Of a DNA stretch of 40,294 nt, positions 33,501 to 40,294 are shown in pieces (the stretch's first letter is position 1; each line of letters begins with the position of its first letter). Below the pieces are notes generated by a model that saw only the letters and a program-made list of their open reading frames with translations, did not search any database and was not told the DNA's origin. The position numbers and the translations under genes were made by a program. This DNA is from Oscillospiraceae bacterium (GTDB lineage: Bacteria; Bacillota; Clostridia; Oscillospirales; CAG-272). The stretch spans positions 1 to 40,294 of the forward strand of contig SVRE01000013.1 of assembly GCA_015065005.1 (NCBI GenBank), read 5' to 3'.

Positions 33501-33754
33501 CATCTCCCGATGTCAGCTCCTTCAAGATTAATACTGACGGTATGATGACCTGGACCAATATTGCAAGTGCTGTTAAGTATGAGCTTCAGATTTCAATAAA
33601 CGGTGGCGATTACGAAACAGTTATTGTTAACGACCCTATGTACGTTATCGAAAACTACAAGGAGGTAAACTCTGTTTCAGTAATTGTTAAGGCACTTGGT
33701 GACGGTAACAGAATAATCACCTCCAAAGAGGTTGAATACTCAAAAACCAAATAA
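30596..33754 (+). CDS. Lipoprotein with twelve fibronectin-III-like repeats
   Basis: The 1052-residue lipoprotein has lipobox IFSAC (Cys25). The rest is twelve repeats of ~85 residues. Each starts with a tryptophan strand and a GY(x)V strand, for example ITWDGVENATGYTVSING, FSWDPVNFASGYKMRLDG, LVWNAPNN and MTWTNIASAVKYELQISING. This is the pattern of fibronectin type III-like beta-sandwiches. There is no catalytic domain or C-terminal anchor. CTTGGAGGAATT precedes the ATG. It lies between the GLUG lipoprotein and an HELSH membrane protein whose start is only 2 bp after its stop. A role as a surface stalk or binder is inferred from the fold only. Confidence 0.83.
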   Translation: MKKKIITLSFVLVMMACALIIFSACGVELTDPQNIKYNGTTITWDGVENATGYTVSINGGTAWPVSSTSYPYNAKGQEFTVAITAVSEAKKLVESGTTTMTFRPLDKVENVKVDNDGVFSWDPVNFASGYKMRLDGVEVDELIPGTTYSGIPAGNHTVQFKPIVEADPSYFAVWSDAVSVNVLGKVENIKYSNGELSWGYVSGAMQYQVIVNGIVVEESISATSMFYDSENRNFEVTVKALGNGTTTCNGAMSDVKSFIYLDTITDLRVEDGIAVWSAVNGADGYKIKINGSLVNETLTEPKYDRLYANQSIDIQVMPVSNNTTYFSDWSSVKSVFILAAPTLQWNNYELDGTANSNIFWDSIANSAGYSVKITYPNGRVETKATTEVSFRESYLEAGTYTVQVKATADSVNSNFYDSQYSIPLTVTRLTAPKAVDKNFITSNPDRVSDGFTVTFTNVNGASEYALFLDGHQVQRSINAQFSVADLIDKGVMEEQTLNFSVQSIGTVKASAAGTHAILSSLSTESLSFEIKVLSVPTNVDISGFELSYTGVNQSYGYSISVAGNSYTSNSTTYDLSLLEAGNYEVKVCARGNGTNVLASNYTPAINVKRLDAPTNVKISTADSAEGLISFDDVMYAQGYYIVYNNDGNALPISKMTNVKSYITELGTTVYLTASANYFNGDKTIYYMTSQPSITYNFIKLAPPTFGEHPFTNSQLVWNAPNNIKSETFTPTYEVYNIDGDAYTGEKNGTSMDISSFEGGKSYTFSVKAIGDGTKYINSDVSTQQATIYKLATPEIRRENGQYVWNSVINAVNYSLYIDGELVDATYHVSGNTYAYTPLFKDHKDYTVELIAKGDGGYTSVDSAKCVLIQKTAQLQTPDFSVSYSEKEYSENGKIILTIIKPSPYAKGYSYTIGGDTQTSSELTYSLNPNAVGAIKTSVYALGGNFDEEGTYYIDSQAQGGSKYTITILASPDVSSFKINTDGMMTWTNIASAVKYELQISINGGDYETVIVNDPMYVIENYKEVNSVSVIVKALGDGNRIITSKEVEYSKTK

Positions 33755-33756
33755 TT

Positions 33757-34590
33757 ATGATATATTTAGCTAATTTATTTTCGCAGCTGTTTTACTTTGT
33801 AATAAGCATTGGTCTTGTGGGCTTTATTATATATCTGCTCAATGTTTTATTTTACAGGCTTGTGGGAAACGGTAGGGTTGTTTGCTATGCAAGCGGCCTT
33901 ATCGGCACCCCTATTCATGAGCTGAGCCATGCGCTTATGTGCTTGATATTCCGCCATAAGATTGAGGAAATTAAGCTTTATCAAATGGATGACTCCAGCG
34001 GCACTATGGGTTATGTTTCTCACTCATATAATGAAAGAAGCTTTTACCAGAAAATCGGCTGCTTCTTTATAGGCGTTGCCCCAATTATCGGCGGCAGCCT
34101 TGTTATCCATTTGCTTATGTGGCTGCTCTTGCCCGAGGCATACAGGGACATAAATATTTATCTTGATGATTTCTCCCTTCTTTTGAAGGACGGCTTCTCC
34201 TTTGATATATTTATTTATTCCTTTGCTGTAATGACAGAAAGCCTTGAAACAATTTTTACATCCTTTGATAAGGGGCTTTACTGTGTTGTATTCTTGCTTT
34301 TGGGCGCTTGCATTGCGCTACATATGAAGCTAAGCGGAGCGGATATAAAAAATGCGCTGCCTGCCATACCCGGCATTGTGCTGATTATTGTTGCAATTAA
34401 CGTAGTTTTCGCAATTATTTCCATATTCTCTATGAAAACATATTACTTAATATGCAGCGCTGTCAACTCTGTCGGTGTTTACCTTTTTGCACTGCTTTTG
34501 TTATCATTATGCTTAACACTTATTTGTATTGCAATTGCTTTTGTAATAAAGGGAATTAAATTAATAGTAGGCGCAATCCCAAGAAGATAA
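33757..34590 (+). CDS. Polytopic membrane protein with HELSH zinc-protease motif
   Basis: The 277-residue protein has about six hydrophobic segments. The segment SGLIGTPIHELSHALMCLIF carries HExxH (His-Glu-Leu-Ser-His) at the end of a membrane-proximal helix, as in M50-type and related membrane metalloproteases. A later third ligand is not obvious, so activity is not proven. The C-terminus is basic (GIKLIVGAIPRR). There is no strong ribosome binding site; the start is 2 bp after the 1052-residue lipoprotein, so it is probably translated by coupling. The pairing suggests it processes, sheds or handles that surface lipoprotein. It could also be an inactive relative; cleavage is inferred. Confidence 0.65.
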   Translation: MIYLANLFSQLFYFVISIGLVGFIIYLLNVLFYRLVGNGRVVCYASGLIGTPIHELSHALMCLIFRHKIEEIKLYQMDDSSGTMGYVSHSYNERSFYQKIGCFFIGVAPIIGGSLVIHLLMWLLLPEAYRDINIYLDDFSLLLKDGFSFDIFIYSFAVMTESLETIFTSFDKGLYCVVFLLLGACIALHMKLSGADIKNALPAIPGIVLIIVAINVVFAIISIFSMKTYYLICSAVNSVGVYLFALLLLSLCLTLICIAIAFVIKGIKLIVGAIPRR

Positions 34591-34620
34591 TCTAATAATA
34601 CTTTTAAATTGGAGACAATT

Positions 34621-35241
34621 ATGAAAATTTTATTTCAAGGTGACTCAATTACAGATGCTGACAGAAGCAGGACTGAGAACCATATTTTAGGCAGAGGCTA
34701 TCCCTTGCTTGTTGAAGCTGCCCTTGGCTTAGAGGAGCCGGGTAAGCACGAATTTATAAACAAGGGCATCAGCGGAAACAGAGTGGTTGACGTTTATGCA
34801 CGTATCAAGTGCGATATTATCAACCTAAAGCCTGATGTTATGAGCATTTTAATCGGTGTTAATGACGTTTGGCACGAGCTTGGTGAAAGCCCCAACGGTG
34901 TGGACGCTGACAAGTTTTTTAAAATCTACTCTATGCTTATTGAGGAGATAAAGGAAGCACTGCCAAGCATTAAAATTATGATTTTAGAGCCATTTGTGTT
35001 AAAGGCATGCTCTACTGAGGAGCATTGGGACTTTTTCAGCACCGAGGTTAAAAAGCGCGGGGACGTGGCTAAAAAGATTGCTGAAAAGTACGGTTTACCG
35101 TTTATTCCTTTGCAAAACGGCTTTGATGAGCTTGCTAAAAAAGCTCCAAACGAATACTGGTTAGGTGACGGTGTTCATCCAACAGCCAAGGGCCATGAAT
35201 TTATCAAAAACGAATGGCTTAAGGCTTACAAATCACTATAA
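34621..35241 (+). CDS. SGNH/GDSL-family hydrolase, second copy
   Basis: The 206-residue protein shows FQGDSITDADR with nucleophile Ser9, Gly52 in ISGNRVVDV, Asn81 in IGVNDVWHELG, and Asp183/His186 in GDGVHPTAKGH. These are the full SGNH blocks. There is no signal peptide. TTGGAGACAATT places the ATG at 34621; a nearby in-frame start at 34609 has a poorer site. Similar in size to the SGNH enzyme at 3785-4438, but clearly diverged in sequence. It sits 30 bp after the HELSH gene and may belong to its transcript. The substrate is unknown; carbohydrate or acyl ester deacetylation is typical. Confidence 0.88.
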   Translation: MKILFQGDSITDADRSRTENHILGRGYPLLVEAALGLEEPGKHEFINKGISGNRVVDVYARIKCDIINLKPDVMSILIGVNDVWHELGESPNGVDADKFFKIYSMLIEEIKEALPSIKIMILEPFVLKACSTEEHWDFFSTEVKKRGDVAKKIAEKYGLPFIPLQNGFDELAKKAPNEYWLGDGVHPTAKGHEFIKNEWLKAYKSL

Positions 35242-35260
35242 TCCAATACTTAATAAGGTC

Positions 35261-35297
35261 AAAACCACCGCACACTCACAGTGTCGGTGGTTTTTTT
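35261..35297 (+). terminator. Terminator after the SGNH gene
   Basis: The outer stem AAAACCACCG/CGGTGGTTTT and an inner ACAC/GTGT pair are followed by a T run. It ends the plus-strand surface operon. Confidence 0.85.
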
Positions 35298-35350
35298 CAC
35301 AACGAAAAGCCTCCCTCTGTGTGGCACAATGAAAAGCCTCCCTCTGTGGA
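35298..35350. repeat. Tandem duplication of a terminator arm
   Basis: Two near-identical units of 27 and 26 bp (CACAACGAAAAGCCTCCCTC and CACAATGAAAAGCCTCCCTC, then TGTG) are in tandem. The second unit forms the 5' arm of the following terminator. Confidence 0.75.
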
Positions 35351-35373
35351 TTTTTCACAGAAGGAGGCCTTTT
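35332..35373 (-). terminator. Terminator for the minus-strand EEP gene
   Basis: The arms 35332-35348 and 35356-35373 pair (AAAAGCCTCC with GGAGGCCTTTT, plus CTGTG with CACAG), with a mismatch and a bulge. The 3' arm ends close to the stop codon of the endonuclease-like gene. Confidence 0.75.
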
Positions 35374-35378
35374 GTTTG

Positions 35379-36074
35379 TTATATTTCAATTTCCGCCAAA
35401 TGCGGGCGGTGGTCTGAAGCGATAAGCGTTGGAATATCAGCAGACACAACCTCAATATCGGGAGTTACAAAGATGTAGTCTATTTTCACAGTGGGCGTAT
35501 CAGAGGGCCAACTGCCCTTATTTTCAAAAAAGCCCAGGGACGTGTCTGTCATTTTCTCTTTTATGGGCTTCAAAAGCTCGTTTTCCGGGGTGATATTAAA
35601 GTCACCCATAAGAATACATTTATTGGGTGTTATATGCTCAAGCACGGTTTTTACCGCATTTCTTTGCTCATCGGGATTTAATCCGAAATGGGTTACCAAC
35701 ACTGTGATACCGTTTTCAAGCTCCGCCTTTAAAACGCACCTTGTTTCATAAAAGCCACTGTACTCACGTGGATTAGGGTCGGGAATTATAACCGTTTCTG
35801 CATTTTTTATAGGGTATTTTGATAAAAAACCGTTTCCGTAAGGACCATCTGCATCATCAATAGCCTTTGCAAAATACCAATTTTTAAGTCCTGTAAGCTT
35901 TGACAGCTTCTCGGTCTGCGCGCCGAATACCGCACCGTTTCCCTTATCAAACATTTCATTCAAGCCCACAATGTCAGCACCGCAATCAAGAATTGCCCTT
36001 GCCATAATATCATAATCTACCCTCTGCTCTAAATAATTCAAGCAATGCTGGGTATTAAAGCTCATTAATTTCAT
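35379..36074 (-). CDS. Endonuclease/exonuclease/phosphatase-family hydrolase
   Basis: The 231-residue protein has all the EEP-superfamily catalytic motifs: MSFNTQH with Asn7, IVGLNE with Glu40, LVTHFGL, the MGDFNITPE block and the final ASDHRPHLAEI. It is Mg-dependent and cleaves phosphoester bonds; targets vary from DNA to phosphatidylinositol or sphingomyelin, so none is assigned. There is no signal peptide. AAAGGAGAGATGAT places the ATG at 36072-36074; the upstream in-frame codon (36122) has no such site. It is transcribed alone between two terminators. Confidence 0.87.
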   Translation of the reverse strand: MKLMSFNTQHCLNYLEQRVDYDIMARAILDCGADIVGLNEMFDKGNGAVFGAQTEKLSKLTGLKNWYFAKAIDDADGPYGNGFLSKYPIKNAETVIIPDPNPREYSGFYETRCVLKAELENGITVLVTHFGLNPDEQRNAVKTVLEHITPNKCILMGDFNITPENELLKPIKEKMTDTSLGFFENKGSWPSDTPTVKIDYIFVTPDIEVVSADIPTLIASDHRPHLAEIEI

Positions 36075-36179
36075 ATCATCTCTCCTTTTTATTAGTTTAA
36101 CATATTTAATATTTAATTTCAACTATAATATTCGTTTTCGCATAACAATTCACAATAATTAATAAATATTCACTATTTT

Positions 36180-36230
36180 TGTCGAAAGTTCCACATAATT
36201 ATTGACTTTCTTTACAATTTATGCTATTAT
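36180..36230 (+). promoter_or_regulatory. Promoter with perfect Spo0A box upstream
   Basis: TTGACT (36202-36207), 17 bp, and TATTAT (36225-36230), with TG at the extended -10 position. TGTCGAA (36180-36186) is an exact Spo0A-box core, within TTTTTGTCGAAAG, starting 22 bp before the -35. This is a sensible activator position. Spo0A control of the lipoprotein gene is inferred from this site alone. Confidence 0.6.
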
Positions 36231-36285
36231 ATACATACCACAGATATTAATGATTTGTGACTAAAATTTGAAGGAGAGACAAATT

Positions 36286-37032
36286 ATGAAAAAATTTTTG
36301 GCTTTAGCATTGGCTATGTTGCTTTTCAGCTCCTGCCTTTGCCTAACCTCTTGTGACGGAAACGTGGTTGACTCCATCAACGGTGAAAGTCCTGAGGTTG
36401 CATTTGCAAACGCGCTCAAATCCTTGGATGAAATTGATAAGTATTCAGTTGTATTAAGCCAGGATACCTCAGCAAAGATTCTCTTTGTTCCTATTTACAG
36501 CATTACGATGGATGAGTACTATTTCTACTCATATGAGGGCAAGAATGAGCATTACGGATTTACCGAAGCAGGTAAAAAGCTAAAGAGTGAGGACCCCGAT
36601 ATTGCAGATGTAGTTGCAGGCTTTGATGATGATTTGCTTTACTATAACGGCGTATGCTACGAAACGTCAGGCACCAGCCGTATTAAATACACGAGCGAAA
36701 CTTCACCGTATAGTGACAGTGAATATGAAGAGGCTGTTGCTGACATTATCGAGGCGGGAATCGGTGATTACAAGTGCTATCAAGACGGCGACCTTTACTA
36801 TTTCGTTATTGAAAATGACACCAAGGGTGAGATTACATTTGATGATGAAGCTGTAAAAGAAACATTTACTGTTTACTTTAACGAGGACGGCTTGATTCAA
36901 AAAATTAACATTGAAATAAAGTATAGCTTTATGGTAACAACCGTTATGGAAGCAGTTTACTCCTACGGTGATGACGCAATGGGCGTTCAACCACCACAAA
37001 GCCCTGATTCTTACACAAATTACGATTATTAA
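36286..37032 (+). CDS. Lipoprotein of unknown function
   Basis: The 248-residue lipoprotein has signal KKFLALALAMLLFSSCLCLT and lipobox LTSC (Cys23). The mature part is beta-rich and Tyr/Asp-rich (YYFYSYEGKNEHYGF, DGDLYYFVIEND), somewhat like LolA-type or DUF-class lipoproteins. I do not recognise a named family. The ATG at 36286 follows GAAGGAGAGAC. It ends in a PPQSPDSYTNYDY tail. It has a good promoter with a perfect Spo0A box, which suggests expression tied to starvation or sporulation. Confidence 0.72.
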   Translation: MKKFLALALAMLLFSSCLCLTSCDGNVVDSINGESPEVAFANALKSLDEIDKYSVVLSQDTSAKILFVPIYSITMDEYYFYSYEGKNEHYGFTEAGKKLKSEDPDIADVVAGFDDDLLYYNGVCYETSGTSRIKYTSETSPYSDSEYEEAVADIIEAGIGDYKCYQDGDLYYFVIENDTKGEITFDDEAVKETFTVYFNEDGLIQKINIEIKYSFMVTTVMEAVYSYGDDAMGVQPPQSPDSYTNYDY

Positions 37033-37047
37033 TTTCAACTACATACA

Positions 37048-37077
37048 AAAAGAGTGTTGCTGCTGCAACACTCTTTT
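37048..37077 (+). terminator. Lipoprotein gene terminator
   Basis: A 13-bp stem AAAAGAGTGTTGC/GCAACACTCTTTT with a 4-nt loop (TGCT) directly after the stop codon. It can also act for the minus-strand EF-G-like gene from its far side. Confidence 0.88.
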
Positions 37078-37160
37078 CTTCTTTACTGTTTTTTAAACGC
37101 AACTGTTTTGATATTGACAGCGCATTTTTAAAATGAACAATAATTTATCGGGAAAGTTAA

Positions 37161-39206
37161 TTATTTTCTTTCGTTCTTTGGAACCTTTGCGGCAATCTGC
37201 GCAGGAACCTCCTCATATCTTACAAAGTGGAAGGTAAACTCACCTCTACCCTGTGTCATAGCACGCAAGGCGATAACGTAGTCAACCATTTCTGCCTTTG
37301 GAACCTCAGCCTCAACAATAGTGTACTTCGGTCTCTTCGGATTTGGCTCCATACCCATTACTCTGCCACGGCGCTTGTTAAGGTCACCCATAACGTCACC
37401 AACCATATTTTCGGGCACGCTTACCTTAAGCACACCAACAGGCTCTAAGAGCACAGGGCTTGCATTAACAAGCTCCTTGTATGCCAAGCGAGCTGCAAGC
37501 ACGAAGGAAATTTCGTTAGAGTCAACATCGTGGTACGAGCCACCTGTCAAGTCTGCTGCCAGGTTAACCATTGGGTAACCGAGAAGCACGCCCTCCTTCA
37601 TAGCCTCCTTTAAGCCCTTTTCAACTGCAGGGTAGTAGCCCTTTGGAACTTCACCGCCAACAACGCTTTGTGTAAATGTAAGTCCTTCCTCTTCACCGTG
37701 TGAGAATGTAATCTTAACGTGGCCGTACTGACCTGCACCGCCGGATTGCTTTTTATGCTTTCCTTCTGTTTCCAATCTCTTCTTAATTGTTTCTCTGTAC
37801 GCAATCTTAGGTGTTTCAAGCTTTACATTAACACCGTATCTGTTCTTTAGCTTGCAAACAACAGTATCAAGGTGAACGTCACCAATACCCTTAATAAGCA
37901 ATTCACCTGTTTCAACAAAGTTTTCGTACTTAACGGTCTTATCTTCATCCAGAATCTTTGCAATAGAGGTTGCAACCTTATCCTCGTCCTTTGCGTCTGT
38001 CTTAATAGCCATTGTCATATTAGCCTCTGGGAATACTATCTTCTTATATTCCATATCAGAGCTTTCGCAAAGGGTATCATTTGTGTTTGTATTAACAAGC
38101 TTGGAAATAACACCGATATCACCGCAAGCAAGAGAATCAACCTCTGTCTGCTTCTTACCGCAAATGGTAAATATCTTTGCAAACTTTTCGCTTTGTCCTG
38201 TTGTGGTGTTCTTAAGCACCATATCCCTCTTTAATTCACCGTTCATAACCTTGAAGAAGGAAACACGGCCAACAAATGGGTCAGCTATGGTCTTAAATAC
38301 CATCAAGCGGCACTCGCCCTCTCTCTCAATAGCAACATCAGCACCGCTAACGTCCTTTTCAACCTTTTTAGCGGTATGTCTTGGGAAGGACTCTGCAATA
38401 GCGGTAAGAATTGAGTAAATACCTCTCATGTTTTCAGAGGAGCCGCACCATACAGGAACAATAGCACCTGAAATCATACCCTCGTGAAGGGCAAGGGCGC
38501 ACTCTTCCTTAGAGAAGCGCTCACCTGCGAAGAACTTTTCAAGCATTTCCTCGTTAGTCTGAGCAACCGCTTCCATAAATACTTCCTCATACTTTTCAGC
38601 AACGGCACGGCGTGACGGAGTCATATCCTCCTCCTGTCTTTCACCGTTAGGGAGATAACGGAAGCACTTCATTGTCATAAGGTCAACCATCATTGTACCT
38701 GTTGCTTCCTTAATAGGAATAAATACAGGGCAAAGTGCGTTACCGAATTCTTCTCTTAGCTGATTGAATACACTGTCAAAATCAGCATCGGGGTCATCAC
38801 ACTTATTTACAAAGAAGGCTCTTGGAATACCTGCGTCAATTGCATTGTACCAAGCAATTTCAGCACCAACCTCCAAGCCGGATTTTGCATCAATATTAAT
38901 AAGAGCAGCGTCTGCAACTCTGAGCGCGCTGGCAACCTCACCCGCAAAGCCTAAGAAGCCCGGGCAGTCAAGCAAGTTAATCTTTACTCCGTTCCATTCA
39001 AGGTTAACAACGGACAAGCCGATAGAAATACCTCTCTTAATTTCTTCACTGTCGTAGTCGGAAACGGTATTACCGTCACAAATTCTGCCAAGACGGTCAG
39101 TTGCGCCTGCCTTAAAGAGCATGGACTCAATAGTAGCGGTCTTACCGCTTCCGCTGTGTCCAATAATACACACGTTTCTTACATTGTTGGTAATAAATTT
39201 CGCCAT
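37161..39206 (-). CDS. Elongation factor G-like GTPase (EF-G paralog)
   Basis: The 681-residue protein has EF-G domain order. G1 is GHSGSGKT (16-23), the switch I end is RGISIGLSVV, G3 is DCPGF (80-84), and G4 is NKCD (134-137). Domains II-V follow, with KKQSGGAGQYGHVKI and the C-terminal RRGRVMGMEPN. The switch-II histidine of EF-G (DTPGH) is Phe84 here, and the RGITI of canonical EF-G is RGISI. These fit the FusA2/EF-G-like branch, not main EF-G. It acts on ribosomes by family, but its exact role is unclear. The start follows AGCGAGGAAACAAACC and the promoter is at 39271-39300. Confidence 0.85.
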   Translation of the reverse strand: MAKFITNNVRNVCIIGHSGSGKTATIESMLFKAGATDRLGRICDGNTVSDYDSEEIKRGISIGLSVVNLEWNGVKINLLDCPGFLGFAGEVASALRVADAALINIDAKSGLEVGAEIAWYNAIDAGIPRAFFVNKCDDPDADFDSVFNQLREEFGNALCPVFIPIKEATGTMMVDLMTMKCFRYLPNGERQEEDMTPSRRAVAEKYEEVFMEAVAQTNEEMLEKFFAGERFSKEECALALHEGMISGAIVPVWCGSSENMRGIYSILTAIAESFPRHTAKKVEKDVSGADVAIEREGECRLMVFKTIADPFVGRVSFFKVMNGELKRDMVLKNTTTGQSEKFAKIFTICGKKQTEVDSLACGDIGVISKLVNTNTNDTLCESSDMEYKKIVFPEANMTMAIKTDAKDEDKVATSIAKILDEDKTVKYENFVETGELLIKGIGDVHLDTVVCKLKNRYGVNVKLETPKIAYRETIKKRLETEGKHKKQSGGAGQYGHVKITFSHGEEEGLTFTQSVVGGEVPKGYYPAVEKGLKEAMKEGVLLGYPMVNLAADLTGGSYHDVDSNEISFVLAARLAYKELVNASPVLLEPVGVLKVSVPENMVGDVMGDLNKRRGRVMGMEPNPKRPKYTIVEAEVPKAEMVDYVIALRAMTQGRGEFTFHFVRYEEVPAQIAAKVPKNERK

Positions 39207-39270
39207 GGTTTGTTTCCTCGCTTTTTATGTATTACTTCCATTATATGAAAGTTAGATGTTCGATACAATT

Positions 39271-39300
39271 ATTCTACCACACTTTATATACAAGTTGCAA
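39271..39300 (-). promoter_or_regulatory. Putative promoter of the EF-G-like gene
   Basis: On the minus strand: TTGCAA (39300-39295), an 18-bp spacer, TAGAAT (39276-39271), about 65 bp before the start codon. A moderate match. Confidence 0.5.
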
Positions 39301-39387
39301 TAGTTTTTGTGCATTTTGTTTATTATTTTATATATTTTCTTGTATTTTTGTGCAAAATGCCAAATGATATTACGTAAACTAAATATC

Positions 39388-39416
39388 TTGAAAGGTGTGT
39401 AAAATTGTGGTACAAT
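39388..39416 (+). promoter_or_regulatory. Sigma-A promoter of the HD-domain gene
   Basis: TTGAAA (39388-39393), 17 bp, and TACAAT (39411-39416) lie about 30 bp before the start codon at 39447. Confidence 0.65.
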
Positions 39417-39446
39417 ATATTTACAAACCTGTTTGAGGAGCATTTT

Positions 39447-40106
39447 ATGATAACATACAACGAAATAAAGCACAACGAAGCGATAAACACATACATCAAA
39501 AAAGCAGATGAAAGCCTAAAGGCACTTGGCTTTACCGAGCATAGCTTTGCCCACGTTGGCTTGGTATCAAGCCGCGCAGAGTATATTCTTTCTACCCTTG
39601 GCTTTGACCAACACCAAATTGAGCTTGTTAAAATCGCATCTTATCTGCACGATATCGGAAATATAGTTAACCGCCGTGAGCATTCGCAAAGCGGTGCGGT
39701 TATGGCTTTCCGTATTCTTGATAACTTGAATATGGACCCACAGGATATAGCAACCATTGTTACTGCCATCGGCAATCACGATGAGGGCACGGGTGAGGCT
39801 GTAAATCCCGTTGCCGCCGCTCTTATTATTGCGGACAAAAGTGACGTACGAAGAACAAGAGTGAGAAACCAAGATTTTTCCACCTTTGATATTCACGACA
39901 GGGTTAATTATTCCGTTATAGAAACAAAGCTGCAAATCAACGAGGACAAAAGCCAAATCTCTCTTGATTTGTCTATCGACACAAAAATCAGCCCTGTTAT
40001 GGATTATTTTGAAATCTTTTTAAACCGCATGCTTATGTGCAAAAAGGCGGCAAAGGCACTTGGTCTTGAATTTAAGCTGATTATAAACGGACAGGCATTG
40101 ATGTAA
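39447..40106 (+). CDS. HD-domain phosphohydrolase
   Basis: The 219-residue protein has the HD-superfamily metal site: His36 in HSFAHVGLV, His68-Asp69 in ASYLHDIGN, a further His79 in RREHSQSG, His111-Asp112 in AIGNHDEG, and Asp130 in LIIADKSDVRR. It is of the single-domain HD phosphohydrolase type, acting on nucleotides or signalling phosphodiesters; the substrate is unknown. GAGGAG precedes the ATG at 39447. The ORF starts further up (39405), but without a site. It is transcribed alone, divergent from the EF-G-like gene. Confidence 0.87.
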   Translation: MITYNEIKHNEAINTYIKKADESLKALGFTEHSFAHVGLVSSRAEYILSTLGFDQHQIELVKIASYLHDIGNIVNRREHSQSGAVMAFRILDNLNMDPQDIATIVTAIGNHDEGTGEAVNPVAAALIIADKSDVRRTRVRNQDFSTFDIHDRVNYSVIETKLQINEDKSQISLDLSIDTKISPVMDYFEIFLNRMLMCKKAAKALGLEFKLIINGQALM

Positions 40107-40195
40107 AAACCACGCAAAAAAGAGCTTGCAAATAGGATACCTACCATAAAGCAGATTTTACAAACCGCAATATATCAAAAGGAGCACGCACATTT

Positions 40196-40294
40196 GGCGT
40201 GATACTCTTATCGGAGTATCACGCCAGTTCTATTCGCCTGTGGCGAGTGATATTGCTATGCAGTGATATTCGGCTCGCGTCGAGTGGTATTCGC
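40196..40294 (+). repeat. Array of short hairpins with AGTGATATT linkers (cut by window end)
   Basis: A perfect 12-bp stem (GGCGTGATACTC, 40196-40207, with complement 40214-40225) is followed by minihairpins CGCC-TGT-GGCG (40235-40245), TGC-TAT-GCA (40254-40262), and CTCG-CGT-CGAG (40274-40284). They are separated by linkers AGTGATATT at 40246-40254 and 40262-40270 and AGTGGTATT at 40283-40291. No open frame or promoter was seen. The array runs to the end of the window, and its upstream part (40107-40195) holds nothing else recognised. Confidence 0.65.

Overview
The window looks like chromosomal DNA of an anaerobic, spore-forming, gut-type Clostridia bacterium. Base composition is moderate. 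spoIIE is present, ribosome binding sites are strong (AGGAGG-like), promoters have the sigma-A TTGACA-17-TATAAT form, and there are many secreted lipoproteins and repeat-rich surface proteins with no sortase motif. This lineage is an inference from gene content; no 16S rRNA or typed marker is present.

Layout. 1-5700: spoIIE on the minus strand, then a plus-strand run of a SLOG-family protein, a flavin-reductase-like protein and an SGNH hydrolase. After a bidirectional terminator come a RAYT-type transposase that carries two REP-like hairpins inside its own coding sequence, an XRE regulator, and a divergent DUF6809-like gene sharing a promoter/operator with that regulator. 5700-11200: an OPA-type MFS transporter with an AraC regulator, a divergent secreted leucine-rich-repeat protein followed by a 57-residue small protein, and a GH39-type glycosidase. 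11350-12190: tRNA-Ser(GCU) followed by about 600 bp of non-coding DNA with inverted and direct repeats and a second fragment of the tRNA 3' end. 12190-17140: a complete five-gene branched-chain amino-acid-type ABC importer (livJ-livH-livM-livG-livF), with an intrinsic terminator after the binding-protein gene.

17300-34590 is a large cell-surface locus. On the minus strand are a LuxR-type regulator with an excisionase-like N-terminal helix-turn-helix, a small Cys-rich protein, and two giant membrane-anchored proteins with extracellular CxxC repeats. On the plus strand are an 1895-residue lipoprotein (eight InlB-type repeats plus a long GLUG array), a 1052-residue lipoprotein with twelve fibronectin-III-like repeats, and, 2 bp later, a membrane protein with an HELSH zinc-protease motif. 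The regulator's promoter is covered by three near-identical 16-bp palindromes about 32 bp apart (24594-24674), close to the divergent lipoprotein promoter. This is the best candidate in the window for an undescribed, coordinately controlled system.

34600-40294: a second SGNH hydrolase, an endonuclease/exonuclease/phosphatase-family protein, a lipoprotein with a perfect Spo0A-box match upstream of its promoter, an EF-G-like GTPase lacking the usual switch-II histidine, and an HD-domain phosphohydrolase. At the right edge an array of small hairpins joined by AGTGATATT linkers starts and is cut by the window end. No CRISPR array, rRNA, prophage or origin was seen.
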